A stretch of DNA of 64,000 nt from Malus domestica (GCF_042453785.1 NC_091671.1:40504501-40568500), one strand, 5' to 3'. Shown: positions 1 through 11,721, counted from the stretch's first letter. A program made the numbers and translations. Notes: generated by a model from the letters alone, not told the origin.

Positions 1-1870
1 ACAACTATATATCGTTTTAAAAATTGTATATGTGTTATGTTACTAGCATTATGACGTGGCAGATTAACAAAGGGCGTTTTACTGACATGTCATCTAAGGA
101 GCTTTGAGTAGTCTCTAAATCAGTCATTTTTTAACTTAAGCCCTAAATTCACTTGCCTAAAAGGGTCCATTTGAGAATTTAAAGTTCATTGATGGTCGTA
201 TTAGTGAAATCACAAAAACGTCCCTCAGAATTTTGTTCAAATCATCACTTAACAATGGCAATGCCATCACCTGACATTAGTTATATCATTATTTAACACT
301 AATGACGTTAGAGAACAATTTTGAAAGATTAAACCAATTTAATTTTTTATTTTTTTAATGGAGTAGTCATTTGTACTTAAAATTCGAAGCTCAATTTATA
401 TTCGACCGGAAGAAATTAATAGTTTTTAGGTTAAATGTAAAACGGTCCAATGCATAAAAATAGACCGTCCTATTTGTTTGACATATAGATTTCTGCAAAT
501 AAAACCCATCAAGGCTATTCAAAACATAAAAGATGAACTGTACGTGACCAGACTATTCATTACGTATGTGTCTGCTGGTATCTACCTAAACGACATTACG
601 GCCGTCCAAACGCTCCAAGCACTGTGGTCGATAACATGCTGTCAATTTTCTGTAAGGAAAATGACTTCCAATACTTTTAAGTAAAAATATCCAAATTAAA
701 GTCTGTTTAAATGGGGTTTAGACAGACTTTCACATTTAATGTCCACAATTTCAAGATGTGGAATAAGTTTTAAGAAGTTAAAGTTGTATGGTATTGATCC
801 AAAATTAACTATTCTCACAGTTGATCACATGTATGTAGAGATTTTTTATGTCGTTTAAATGTTAGACGGTGAAGCCATTAAGACTAGATCTTTGTTGGAT
901 GAGAAAATGTCTCACGTACATGGAGTTTGCCGTACGACATTGCCATTATATATGATAAAAGAATGAAGATAATATGTTGTTCAAGATAACCAAAATTAAT
1001 TTTAGAATGTTTGATAACTGTTTCGTTTATAATTTTTGTTATTTTTAACTTGTTTTTGCATTGATGTTTTAGTTTTGATATGTCTCCCTCCTCCCTCATC
1101 ATCGATAAATTTTTTTAGTATCCGGTACACCAGATGTCATAATACAAATGGTTGTAAATTTCTTTTTAAGTATCTAACCACTTATATTATGATACTTGAT
1201 GTACCAGACCGTGTTTTCAGGACACTTAAGAATCTCTCATCGTCATCATTCTTTATCCCTTTCTTCTCAATCACTAGCACTAAAAATTAAATCGAAAAAC
1301 AAAGTAGTTACTAGAAGAACCCTTAATATGTACAAGACAAGTCAGTTTAAACCAAGCTCCAATAATGTCATGAAGAACCAAATTTGAGAACCGATTGAGG
1401 CTGAGAAATCTTTGTACTATTACCAAGTCCAGTCTTCATTTGTCGCTCAGGCCTCCATGTTACGTATTAATAATGGCAACGACTTCAATAATTGCTTGCT
1501 AATTTAAAAAAACAGGATTACAAGTGGTGACATAACGAGTAACGACGCTGAATCCTACCAACCACTGCAAACATGAAGAAGAAAATAAATACCTGCAACA
1601 ACAAACATCAAACTGGTCGAATTCATTATGGCTCTCTTTTGCAACCACAGGTGTGCATGGTTGTTGATCCCAGCTCCACCTCCTGCGTCAACTATGGTTA
1701 AATTGTAGTTTATCATGAGTGTTTATCAAGGTTGTTGATCAGTCTTTAAAAGTCATGGAGGTAATTACTGATTGCATCGAGACCTTTTGAGATAAAAACT
1801 CTATAGCTCAATGTTGGGTGGCATGACATTCTCGTTTAAATATAGGCCGGCTGAACTTGTGATTGTTCCT
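1..1870. other. AT-rich intergenic stretch, no gene seen
   Basis: I see no supported gene here. The open frames are short, AT-rich and lack family resemblance or splice-consistent continuation. The segment looks like ordinary plant spacer or very old repeat. Confidence 0.5.
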
Positions 1871-2284
1871 TGTTGAGAGTAGTCCCACATCGGTGAGGGA
1901 AAATGTTTGCTATGTGCTTATATGGTCTTGGGCTACTCCCCATATTGCCAATTGATTTTATGGTGGAACCCCAATTTCATCATTCCCAAAAATCCAAGAC
2001 GATGGCTTCCTACATTGCCACGGTATCGAGTATATGTTAGATTTAGGTGGTTAAGTTGAACTGTTAGGCTATCTCCAACCGAGGGCTTGCCAGAGGGCTC
2101 GTTTGAGCCCTCTGGCCCTCCAAGATTTCCCAAGATATTAATATTTTAATGAACAGTACAGGGCCATATTTGCCTCCGTCTCCAACCGAGGGCCAGATGG
2201 CCAAATGGCTCGTTTTAGCCCTGTCACAAAAAACCGTCTCCAACCGAGGGCCAAACATAATTTATTATTTAAAAACTACAATTT

Positions 2285-2382
2285 AAATTCAAATCTAACG
2301 GCTAGGTGACGTCAACATGATGTCAGCTAGCAGTTGGTAGCTGACATCATGTTGACGTCAGCTAGCCGTTGGATTTGAATTT
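2285..2382. repeat. 45-bp-arm palindrome upstream of the transposase
   Basis: Arms 2285-2329 and 2338-2382 are near-perfect inverted repeats around an 8-bp loop. They contain TGACGTCA-like cores (gtgacgtcaacatgatgtca and its mirror). The palindrome ends 8 bp before the TATA box of the transposase. It could be a hairpin, a bZIP-type binding site pair or an internal foldback insertion. Confidence 0.85.
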
Positions 2383-2389
2383 TTTTTGC

Positions 2390-2397
2390 TATAAATA
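2390..2397 (+). promoter_or_regulatory. TATA box of the transposase gene
   Basis: The sequence TATAAATA is preceded by a T-rich tract. The nearest in-frame ATG (2407) lies only about 10 bp downstream, too close for a normal plant start site some 30 bp from TATA. The ATG at 2491 is therefore the more likely start. Confidence 0.6.
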
Positions 2398-2490
2398 GGG
2401 TGGATATTGGGCTATAATTCACACAACTTTAAATTCAATCTATTTCAATTCAATCTCTTGCAATTCAATCTCTTTCAATTCAAGTTTGCA

Positions 2491-3893
2491 ATGAATTCCA
2501 ACTTTGGATCTTCATCCAATTCCAATTGGGGGTCCTCATCCAATTCCAAATTGGAAGCAAAATGGGCGCAAATGAGACGAGAACATGAGGAGTCTGATGA
2601 AGAAGCTCAAGTAAGGTGCAACACACAAAACATGGCAGCAGCCATGGCTGCGGCCATGGTGTGTCAGCCAACTGAGGAACAACCTCAATGGGGTGGCTCT
2701 GTTGCTGGTCGCTCTTACAAACCACGAAACAGAGCGATGGCGCATGCCAATCTGATGAACAACTACTTCAACCCCGACTCGGTGTACATAGAAGAGGATT
2801 TCAGACGTCGCTTCCGGATGAGGCGTCATGTCTTCGAGCGTTTACTTCGTGATGTCCAGCAGGTCAATCCATACTTTCGACAGAAGCAGGACAAAGCAGG
2901 CCGCCCTGGTTTCTCACCTCATCAGAAGGTTACTGTTGCACTCCGAATGATGGCATATGGCTCCTCAGCTGATTCGAGGATGAAACCCATGGTATGTCTG
3001 AGTCTACATGCCTTGATGCTCTTGAAGAATTTTGTAACACAATTGTTCATGTTTACAAAGACGAGTACCTCCGAGAGCCAAATCAAGAAGATCTGAATCG
3101 GCTCCTTCACAAAGCTGAAGACCGTGGGTTTCCGGGCATGATAGGGTCATTAGACTGCATGCATTGGGATTGGAAGAACTGTCCCACTGGATGGCAAGGA
3201 AGCTTTAGTGGAAGGTCGAGAAAGCCAACTGTTGTGTTAGATGCAGTTGCCTCATATGACACATGGATCTGGCATGCTTTCTTTGGAGTCCCTGGATCCC
3301 AAAATGACATTACAGTTCTTGGGCATTCACCCCTCTTCAATAACTTGACGGAAGGTAAAGCACCTCAACTTGACTACTACATCAACGGCCGTGAATACAA
3401 TATGGGGTATTACTTGGCAGATGACATCTACCCAAAGTGGGCGACACTTGTCCAAGCAATTCCAAACCCTAGGAATGATGCAGAAAAGTTGTTTACCTTA
3501 CACCAAGAGGCATACCGGAAAGATGTTGAGAGAGCTTTCGGTATTCTACAAGCACGGTGGAAGATTATTAGCGAACCGGCAAGAGGGTGGAGTCGAGAAA
3601 ATTTGAACTCCATCATGATGTCTTGCATCATATTACACAATATGATAGTGGAGGATGAGCGAGATGGGTATATTGATGGAGAGTCCGATGATGACCAAGA
3701 AGATCCAAATAGGTCAAGAAGGGCTCTAGCAAAAATATATGATGGGCCTAATTTGCTTTTCAATCCAAGAACTGGTAGTATCTCTATAAATGAGTATATG
3801 AGGCGCTATAGAATGATACGTTCTCGTGCCACAAATACGTACCTACAACAGGATCTTGTTGCACATCTTTGGGCCAAAAGAAGCATGGAGTAG
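2491..3893 (+). pseudogene. Harbinger transposase (HARBI1-like nuclease), frame-shifted
   Basis: This encodes the DDE transposase that cuts and pastes the element. The N-terminal part (2491 to about 2980) is Asn/Ser-rich, then carries the conserved helix around FRRRFRMRRHVFERLL and the ALRMMAYGSSAD motif. The family sequence then continues in another frame (from about 2994) with the DDE core. There the first Asp is in GSLDCMHW, the second in GVPGSQND and the Glu in VERAFGILQARW, all present. The C-terminal tail runs to the stop at 3893. The change of frame lies between ADS and MSES, near 2975-2995. Because this copy needs two frames it is probably inactive, unless a small intron restores the frame, which I cannot exclude. 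The start was chosen from the TATA position. Confidence 0.85.
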
Positions 3894-4068
3894 GCTTTTA
3901 AGTTTTATGTTGTTAAATGTTTTTAAAAATGTTGTTTAAGTTTCATGTTGTTAAATGTTTTTTTATGTTGTATAATTTGTATGTTGGTTAATGTTATTTA
4001 ATGTTATTTCATATTGTTTAATGTTGTTTCATGTTACTTAATTTAATTTAATGTTGTATAAATGGCCT

Positions 4069-4310
4069 AGGAAAAAAATAGAATTGAAAAAAATTATGAA
4101 ACAAATTTTGTGAAATAGAAGTTATAGGAAAAAAAATATGAATCAAATTTTGTAAAATAGAAGTTATAGGAAAAAAATAGAATTTAAAAAAAATTGAAAC
4201 AAATTTTGTAAAATAGAATTGAAAAAAAATATGAAACAAAATTTGATTAATATGAAAAGGAAAAAAAAAGGGAAAAAAAAAAGTTTAAATTCATTAAAAA
4301 AAAAAAACCT
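4069..4310. repeat. A-rich imperfect tandem repeat inside Harbinger
   Basis: A phrase like 'aaattttgtaaaatagaa' followed by A-runs recurs about three times. It is low-complexity DNA downstream of the transposase and probably non-coding. Confidence 0.6.
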
Positions 4311-4750
4311 AATAATACAACGGCTACTAGCCGTTATATTCAAAACATTCAAACTATTAGTGTCGGTACTATTAAAAATAAATAAAACCTCTTTAATGCT
4401 GTCGGTTTTAACCGACAGCAATAGAAAACATTAAAAAAAAAAATAAGCTAGCCCTCCAGCCCTCCAGCCCTCTCCGATCCCGTGGGGCCCTCCCAGATTC
4501 CAGAGCCCTCTGGCCTAGCCCTCGGTTGGAGACGGTTTTAGGGCTATTTTCGGCCCTCTGGACCCTTCGGTTGGAGATGGCCTTTGGGTTCTTTTACGTA
4601 TTGGCTAGGTTTAGTTGTACGTCATGTGGGCTTGGGTTTCTTGTAAAAGCTTATTATGTTACTTGTACACCAAGTCGTGACTCATGAATATGTATACAAG
4701 TGTACTATTGTAAATATGAAACCATCCTGTTATTACCAAACGCAATTTGT

Positions 4751-5435
4751 TTAATTGAATTTGCTAGTGACCTCAGACCTCGTGTTGTTCGTTACAGACA
4801 ATGTGCAATCACATGTTTACCTTATAATATATAGTCATATTGTGAAAAACCCTTAAACTTGGCGGATTCAAAATTTTAGGTCGGGAGTCCTAACGTAAAA
4901 GGTTCAAAAATAATATTACTATTTACAAAGTCTAAATTGTAAGCCTTTTTCTAGTAAGGTCATTTATGTATATAAAAAAATACGTTCCCTCATTTTATGA
5001 CTCATTAATAGTTTTTTTATATCTGTTCCCTAAAAAAAAAATTGTATCGTTTCATTAAAAATTAATATGAAAAAGCAAGAAAGAGGACGTTCAAAGGAAT
5101 AGAGAGGGTTTTATATGGGTCTTCTTCCTCATGAGAAGTCTGCTGCAAGCCTACACCTCATTCACCCTCCTTGAATGAAATTGCTTAGACTATAAGCTTA
5201 TAACTATATGGCGTTTAACAATAAAAAATAAAACTGCTTACACTGTAGAACCCTAGGAATATAACGGTCCTCCCTTACCAAACATTTGGAGGGTCCTAGA
5301 AGGACCTCCATAGGCGTTTTTCCCAGACCATGCATGGTCCCGAGACCACCCCAGCCCCTCTATGAATCCGCCCATGCCCATCACCCAATCACATGTTAAT
5401 TAAACACAACATATACAATCATTAATCTTCTCTTC
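4751..5435. other. Intergenic spacer, no gene seen
   Basis: AT-rich sequence with no coding or RNA feature that I can support. It includes the 3' flank of the minus-strand PMEI gene. Confidence 0.5.
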
Positions 5436-6191
5436 CTACAAATTAGGAAGGCTTCCCAAGCCAGTAGTCGCAAGTTTGTTAACAAGAGCCAGTGCATTAC
5501 TGGTGATATAGGTAACTTTCAAAACCCTGTCTTGTAGCAATTTGACTGGTTTTCCATTCTGGCCCTCAAAGCCATCCAAGCACGTGTCTCCATTGGTTAG
5601 GGCAGCACTGAGCCAGGTATTCAGGTCCGCCATTTTCGTGTCGAATGTCATCTTAGTCAGCGTCCTCAGAACATCGAGCGATTTGTGAAGCTCGTCGATC
5701 GCGTTCTGAAAGCACTCAATGCAGTCGGACAAAGCAACTTCGTTTCTCCCCTTCAAACCACCCCCGTGCGTTTTCAGAGTTACCTGTTGAAGAATGCAAC
5801 AAATCTACATGTTGGAAACTCGACAAAATAAAATACAAAAATATAGGTGAATTGTTCTACTACTAATACCCCAGAGATCGTTTATGATAGAAGGCAACAT
5901 TACCAAGTACCGAGTGGCACTCTTGGCCTCGCTCAATGAAACTGAAACCCCGGCTCGGGCCCACCTGCTCGGGCTGTTCTTGGCTGAGCTCGAAAACGGT
6001 GAGAGCGAGTGGATGCAAACATCCCGATACCTGGTCACACTGCAGGCCTCTTGGACATAATTACTGCAGGCCTCTTGGACATAAGTTTTGTCCCCCTTTC
6101 CAGATACCAATAATTGGGTTGAACAAATCAGCCATATTGCATGAAAAATGAGTGACACAAAAATATAACTGCTACAAGATGCCATTTTCAT
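5436..6191 (-). CDS. Pectin methylesterase/invertase inhibitor-domain protein
   Basis: Two exons on the minus strand (6191-5904 and 5783-5436) join without phase change to 211 codons, the usual size of the family. The donor is GTAATG and the acceptor ends CAACAG. The N-terminus has a hydrophobic signal peptide (about residues 8-31), so the protein is expected to be secreted to the cell wall. The conserved first cysteine pair lies in QEACSVTRYRDVC, and the second region is ALSDCIECF followed by DTCLDGF. These four-helix proteins bind and inhibit pectin methylesterases or acid invertases, and the sequence does not decide which. A 24-bp in-frame tandem duplication (6039-6083) repeats NYVQEACS and adds one extra cysteine before the first conserved helix. 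An AT-rich TATATATA stretch near 6592-6604 may be the promoter. Confidence 0.85.
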
Positions 6192-7260
6192 TGCGGAAAG
6201 GAAAAAGAATTTTCAATGCTTTTCTTTTCAAAAGAGAGTACTAGGAAGAAAATCCTATTGATTGCAGATTTCTCTGGAAATCTAGGAAAAACATGTAACA
6301 AAAGGCTCGAATGACACGATTCCTCGGTCACCTCAGATAAGGTATGATGAAGAACGGAAGAGCGTTAAATCGGAGAAGGATGAAATTTGAGAGGGTTAAT
6401 AAGCTTATTATAAAGGGTCCTAGAGGGTGGGAACTTTTTATCATAGGCGAGAGGCTGGTGAGTGATACAAAAGATGAAGCTGGAAAGAGAGGGATATGAT
6501 ATGACTGATGAGCCGAAATTTTAGGTTGAAAAATGGTGAAAAACATGTGAAGGGGCTGCAGGGCACATATCCTTTTCTGTCCAGTTCACGCCAATATATA
6601 TAAGATTACTGACATTTCTCGTGAATAAATTAATTTTGGATCTTTCATGAAAAATGTTTTGTACCTTTTTTCTGTCACGAACATCTCTTTTTTATTTAGT
6701 TTCTCTTATTGGCAACTAGCATAAACTATCTTTTCCCATCTTATATGGTTGAGTAATTTTGGGTTGAACTATCGAATTACTATGCTATGTTACTAATGCA
6801 CTCATGTTATAAGTCTGTTATCACTATATTTAAATGTATATCGTTTCGTTACGGCGACAAATCACAACACTTTTGATTGGACCAAGCTTGGGCAACAACA
6901 CGATGTCATATTATGCCACATCGATTTTATATGTAATGATATCAAAATTAAGTCACTTAGTATTATAGTCTAGTGAAATTCCTATTACTTGTTAGTGAAT
7001 TGTCTTGAGTTTGAATTTTATGAATAACGAGTTCGTAACAAATTTTTTCCCTTGCCCATTACTGTAAAGATCGTTGTATCACCAAAAAAAATAAAATGAA
7101 AACGAAGGACACACATTTAATTATTCTTAGGCCAATCATAGTGATTTAAGACCAATGATAGAATAAGAACTGACTAGTCAGAACTCAAGTATTTTCCGAA
7201 ATCAAACTGCATTACTTTTGATTGGACCAAACTTGGGTTGCCCACATAGGAGGCTGAACC
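6192..7260. other. Divergent intergenic spacer between PMEI and PPAN
   Basis: Spacer between the divergently transcribed PMEI and PPAN genes. A phrase around 'ttttgattggaccaa(g/a)cttggg' occurs twice, near 6872 and 7217, which points to an old local duplication or dispersed repeat. No gene is seen. Confidence 0.5.
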
Positions 7261-7264
7261 AGCC

Positions 7265-7345
7265 GAACCAAGCCCAACGCCAACCGGACTCGGGCAAAGA
7301 GCACCTTAAAATAAGCCCAACAATCAGTTGCCCAAACGACGTCGT
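7265..7345 (+). promoter_or_regulatory. PPAN: Site II-like (TGGGCY) cluster upstream of PPAN
   Basis: Several GCCCAA/AGCCCAA motifs (reverse of TTGGGC/TGGGCT) lie about 310-390 bp before the ATG. Plant ribosome-biogenesis and ribosomal-protein genes commonly carry such TCP-bound site II elements, which fits the downstream gene. This is motif-level evidence only. Confidence 0.4.
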
Positions 7346-7651
7346 CCCTTCTTCATTTCCTTAGTACGATTCAACGGTCCAGATGCGCCTAATAAACGAC
7401 CTAATTTGCCTCGCGCGTTCTCTTCTTCGCTGTTTCTCCTCAGTCATCACCTTCCTCCGTCTAAAACCTTAAACGCCCAAAGGTAATTTTGTTTAACTTT
7501 TAATTAATCTTTATTTTTTTAATTATCTGACGATTCCCTAGCATAAATTCAATCTATCTGTATGCTAATTGAGTGCAATTTTTTTTTTTTTTTGCAGTAT
7601 TAATCACGAAGCTGAAATTGCAAGCACAGAAACTCAATATTTTTGGAATAC

Positions 7652-9797
7652 ATGGCTCGCTTCAAAAATGTAAGCTTGAAATTTCCGGGTTCTGTTTGGT
7701 TGGCGAGAAAATTGAATCAAAGGTTCTTTTGTTGTTGGCGTTAATTTAATTTTCTCGGAAACGTAGTTGATTGTTGTGTTTTGAAAATTTGAAAACAGAA
7801 GAAGAAGGTGTTTGTGAAACCGGTTTCATCGAAGAAGCAGGCTAATGTGGACCATGTCACTGGGGACAAAATCCCAAGGAGCTTTGTGTTTTCCAGATGC
7901 AAGTTGCCTGGTCCTCTGAGGCAACTTCAAGCTGATTTGAGGAAGCTGATGCTTCCCTACACTGCCCTTAAGCTTAAGGTATGCGAATAGTCGGCCGGTC
8001 AATTGGTTCTATATGTGCTATGATCTTTGATTTGTGCTATAATCTTCGATTTGTTTCAGTAGCCGATTTATTCTGAAGTGAAAACCTGGAGTAAAGAGTT
8101 GAGCTTTTTCCGCAATGCTTTTTTATGCAGGAGAAGAGGCGGAATAATCTTAGAGACTTTTTGAATGTGGCCGGGCCAATGGGGGTTACACACTTCCTCA
8201 TGTTGTCGAAAACTCCAACTGCTCCGTACCTTAGGGTTGCGAGGACGCCTCAAGGCCCAACGCTTACATTTAAGATACAGGAGTACTCTTTGGCAGTAGA
8301 TATTGCGCGGTCTCAGAAGCGTCCTCGATGCCCAGCAGATCTTTTTAAGAATGCCCCTTTGGTAATCTTATATCTCTATCACAATACACAAGAGAGAAAA
8401 CTAGATTTAAATGCCCTTTCTCTCTTTCATTCTCAAACGGAAATTTAGTTGATGCATAATTAATCAGTTGCAATCGGCTTAGGCAAATTCAGCTTGTTTA
8501 AAGTTTCATGAACGGATTATCATGAAATGGGTTCTAACGAAGAGTGGTTTTTATTTCGCAGATTGTTCTTTCTGGTTTTGGGACTGGAGAGCAACATTTG
8601 AAGCTCACAACCATACTGTTTCAGAACATCTTTCCAGCCATTGATGTTAACACTGTAAGTTGATGAAATGATATCAACGAGTTACCATAATAAAATGGAT
8701 TTACGTTCCCCGCTGACTGCGTTCTTGCTGTAAATGATTCAGGTGAAACTTTCTTCATGCCAAAGAATAGTGTTGCTTAATTACAACAAAGACACAAAAC
8801 TGATTGATTTTCGGCATTACTCCATAAGATTACAGCCTGTGGGTGTCTCCCAGAGATTAAGAAGATTTGTTCAGAACCATCAAGTCCCTGATCTGAGAAA
8901 TCTTCAAGACGTGAGCGACTTTGTCACGAAGTAAGGCTTCTTTTTCCCATCCTATTGTTTAGTTATTTAATTTTCTATTATTGGGTTTGAAGCAGTTTAA
9001 ATCAGCTTGGAAATGGAAATTAGAACTTGCGTTTTCAATTTAATTTTATAACAAGTTATTGAGGCGTGCCGATTTTTCATTGTGGACCGAGTTGGGGAAA
9101 CACTAGAGTTGATAGTTGGAAATGTTTTAGGCGCATTTGTTAAAGAATGCTTATGATCTTATCTGCCTTCAAATTTATGTTATTTGATTTTGGAATTGGA
9201 TTGTTTCCTTCAGTCATATACTTGATACGTCACGCATGAATTTGATTCGATTCCTCAAGGTTTTTTTACGGGAAAAAGACCATAATGAAGTACAATGGAG
9301 GAAAAGATAAGACGTTTGCGTGCTTTGCATTTTGAAAGTGGACTAAACTTGATCTTTTATATTATTCCGAAGGGCTGGTTACGGATCAGAAAGTGAAGCA
9401 GATGATGAGGCAGCGACCGTGACTTTGGCTAATGATCTCGGTAGGGTTAATCGGGCTTCCTCAAAAAGTGCTGTCAAGCTTCAAGAGATAGGACCCAGGA
9501 TGACTCTTCAACTCATGAAGATTGAGGAAGGATTGTGCTCCGGTGGAGTCATCTTCAGTGAATACGGTACGTTAATCTTGTTCTGTCTTACCATTTCTAG
9601 TGATTTTGATAGAGTCTGCACTATGATATGATTAAGAGAAGATTATATATCCTTATCTTTGATTAGGAAATGGCGATGGGAAGAAAAAGGAAGACGACCA
9701 CGAAGATGAGGATAACGATGACGAAGATGAAGAAATTGATGAGGAAGATGAGGAAAATGATGAAGAAGAAGATGGTGACGATATTGACCAAAACTAG
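7652..9797 (+). CDS. PPAN: Peter Pan-like Brix-domain ribosome biogenesis protein (SSF1 homologue)
   Basis: Seven exons (7652-7669, 7799-7978, 8131-8361, 8562-8654, 8743-8930, 9373-9566, 9667-9797) give an open frame of 344 aa, close to plant PPAN. All introns are GT-AG and the phases agree. The first exon is only 18 nt (MARFKN). The protein starts with a basic stretch, then has the Brix domain from about residue 30 (IPRSFVFSRCKLPG) to about 290. Its end carries the family's GPRMTLQLMKIEEGLCSGG segment. The tail is a run of Asp/Glu (about 35 residues). Brix proteins of the Ssf1/PPAN group act in the nucleolus in 27S pre-rRNA processing and 60S subunit assembly. Only the first, very short exon could be misplaced, and its reading matches the family. 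Confidence 0.93.
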
Positions 9798-10203
9798 CAA
9801 CTTCGGAAGGTGTCTTTCCCATTTGTAATTTGATATGCCAGCATCAACAATTTGAGCGTTGGCAGTTTATTTAAAGACAGAAATTTTGGTGCACCCATCA
9901 ATACATATGTTTTGAGGAACCAATCGCTTCATATTACTTCTTTCATTTGCAATTGCAATGTTTTCTTTCTGCAATGTAAACTGTTTGTGCATTCTTCTCG
10001 CCATTCAGAAATTATGCATCCAAAATCATATTACATTTACTAATCAAAATAGAACAACTTGTTCATCAACAAATGGTTCAACTTCCAACTAATTCTTGAA
10101 AACTTGGTAGACAATCGAATGGAGAAAAACCCCCCAAAGCACCCGAACCCTGAAAAAAAGCAGTGAGCGTGCCGCCATACCTTTGCAAATGCCTCTCCTC
10201 GAG
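9798..10203. other. Convergent 3' spacer between PPAN and MZM1
   Basis: Short spacer holding the two 3' untranslated regions. No separate gene is seen. Confidence 0.6.
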
Positions 10204-10973
10204 TCAAGATTTGGTGCGAAGAAGCTCTTCGGAAGGAACCTCAAGTGTTGCTCCGGCATGATCTTTTTCCGGCTTCACTTCTGCAAAACCAATCGGAGTT
10301 TGAACGGTAAACAAACCTCTTTGGAATTCCGTTCATGACAGAAGCAAATATATCATAATCAACTCCCATCAATCTCAACTTCCCGGTCATTGTTGCGGTA
10401 TCTCAAGTCAAACACGCGATCTGAAACAATGCTGTAATGACATCCGGTGTAGCAACATTTCTCTCCTCAATGATTCCTTATACTAAATTACTAATGCCAT
10501 TTCATTGGAGCTTCACTGAAGCAAACCATATCAGATTTCGGATTTCGGCACGACAAGAAAAACCAATCACTGATATCTAACAGAAAATGTACCCAAAAGC
10601 AACCACACAAGCATTTGAACAAACACATTCAAGGCATTCGCAACGCCGTCGGTTCATTACGAACACACGCTTGCTACTACTGTTACAATGGAACGGATTT
10701 ACGAGAGAGATGATTTGGAATTGAAAATTTACCGTAACCGCCGTGGGGATTGAGCTTGGCCTGGACGATCATTTCGCTGATGAAACGGGAGGCCTCACGT
10801 GCCTGTTCCAGGAGACTCTGGATCTCCGCCTCTGACGTCACGTGCCTATTCTCTTCGAACTTCTTGCGAACCTCCGCCGCCGCACCCTTCAGCATCGGCG
10901 TGTCTCCGGCGAACGACTTCCGCGTCGCTCGTATCACCGCTCTGTACGCGCTCAGTACTTCTACTCTCGCCAT
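10204..10973 (-). CDS. MZM1: Mitochondrial zinc maintenance protein 1-like (LYR motif, complex III assembly)
   Basis: Exon 1 (10973-10733) and exon 2 (10280-10204) join in phase 1 to 105 codons. The donor is G|GTAAAT and the acceptor TTTTGCAG. The N-terminus [21 protein letters not shown] carries the LYR-type tripeptide as AYR, followed by a conserved FEENR helix and a segment around MIVQAKLN. Exon 2 adds [16 protein letters not shown], matching the family tail. MZM1/LYRM7 proteins are matrix chaperones that stabilise the Rieske iron-sulfur protein before its insertion into complex III. The unspliced frame would end in a sequence unlike the family, which supports the intron. Confidence 0.92.
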
Positions 10974-11585
10974 CTCAGACTCTCAACTCCGCCCCTCTCA
11001 GTCCTCTCTCTCTCTGCCTTCGGGCCGTCTTTTACTTCAAGCTACTATCTAGTACTTGCTCCTAAGACGACGTCGTTTCGTCATTTTTAACCCTTTTTTG
11101 TCATTCCCCAAATTTAATTAAATATAATGGACTATTTCAGTGAAGCTGTTTCTCTTTTGGGCCAGGCAGCTAGTGTTACTATGCAAGGTCCACTTTTTTA
11201 TTTTTTATTTTATTTTTAAATATAAGAAGTATCTCGCTGCACATTGATGAAAGACTAATTTTCCTTTATATGGATTCTCGTTACTACATTAGGCGTTATG
11301 ATACATTTGGCTTCTGGATCAAACGGGTACTCCAAAACAAAGCCGTGAGAGTTTCGCCTCGAGTTGGGAATTTGAAACCCTTGCTCGCTTTCCACTTGAC
11401 CAACTCTTAGAAGTCGCAAAATCATTTCTTTATTTTTGAGAGGAAGGGTGAAAAAATTTCGAATAAAATGACCCGAGTCACACGTGCATATACGAAAGTA
11501 GAAAACACATAATATTTTCTTCATGTTCACGAATTGACACCATAGTCTATTGTCTTATGTGGAAGTATACAAGTACAAGGTCGAT
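10974..11585. other. 5' flank of MZM1 and spacer
   Basis: Contains the TC-rich 5' untranslated/promoter region of MZM1 near 10980-11060, then AT-rich DNA. No further gene is seen. Confidence 0.5.
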
Positions 11586-11594
11586 TTGAAGCTG

Positions 11595-11721
11595 GGAATT
11601 GGATCCTCTCCTGTGCTGTTGAATCAAACGGTTACTATTATTATAACTTTTAGAGGCCACCCCCCTTTTTTGTAGCTGTCAGGAGGCTCCTAAGCCCAAG
11701 CTCAGGAGAGGATCCAATTCC
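11595..11721. mobile_element. 127-bp MITE with Mutator-type 9-bp target duplication
   Basis: The first 19 bp GGAATTGGATCCTCTCCTG are a perfect inverted repeat of the last 19. The direct repeat TTGAAGCTG (9 bp) flanks both ends (11586-11594 and 11722-11730). A 9-bp target duplication is typical of Mutator-like elements. The element is too small to code for anything. Confidence 0.88.

Larger units (their letters stand above)
2067..4582 (+). mobile_element. PIF/Harbinger DNA transposon, near full length
   Basis: Terminal inverted repeats match: the left end GGCTATCTCCAACCGAGGG is the reverse complement, with small differences, of the right end CCCTTCGGTTGGAGATGGCC. The flanking triplets are TTA on the left and TTT on the right, an imperfect version of the 3-bp TTA/TAA target duplication of PIF/Harbinger elements. 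The core TCCAACCGA(G)GGGC recurs inside the left end near 2182 and 2239 and inside the right end near 4519, which gives subterminal binding-site-like repeats. The element is 2,516 bp and carries a DDE transposase. I see no second Myb/SANT-type reading frame, which many autonomous members have, so it may have lost that part. Confidence 0.85.
1871..4750 (+). mobile_element. LTR-like remnant interrupted by the Harbinger element
   Basis: The left part (from the TGTTGAGA start to 2066) contains the phrase 'agtcccacatcggtgaggg' and a region before 2000 typical of LTR ends of plant Ty1/copia or TRIM elements. The sequence resumes at 4583 with 'ctttgggttcttttacg' and runs to about 4750. The DNA transposon at 2067-4582 therefore appears to have landed inside an older LTR. 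No internal retroelement coding region is seen, so this is probably a solo LTR fossil. The right boundary is uncertain. Confidence 0.4.

Noticed and set aside
2480-2829. Minus-strand frames across the Harbinger transposase
   Set aside because: Antisense shadows of the transposase with no family resemblance.
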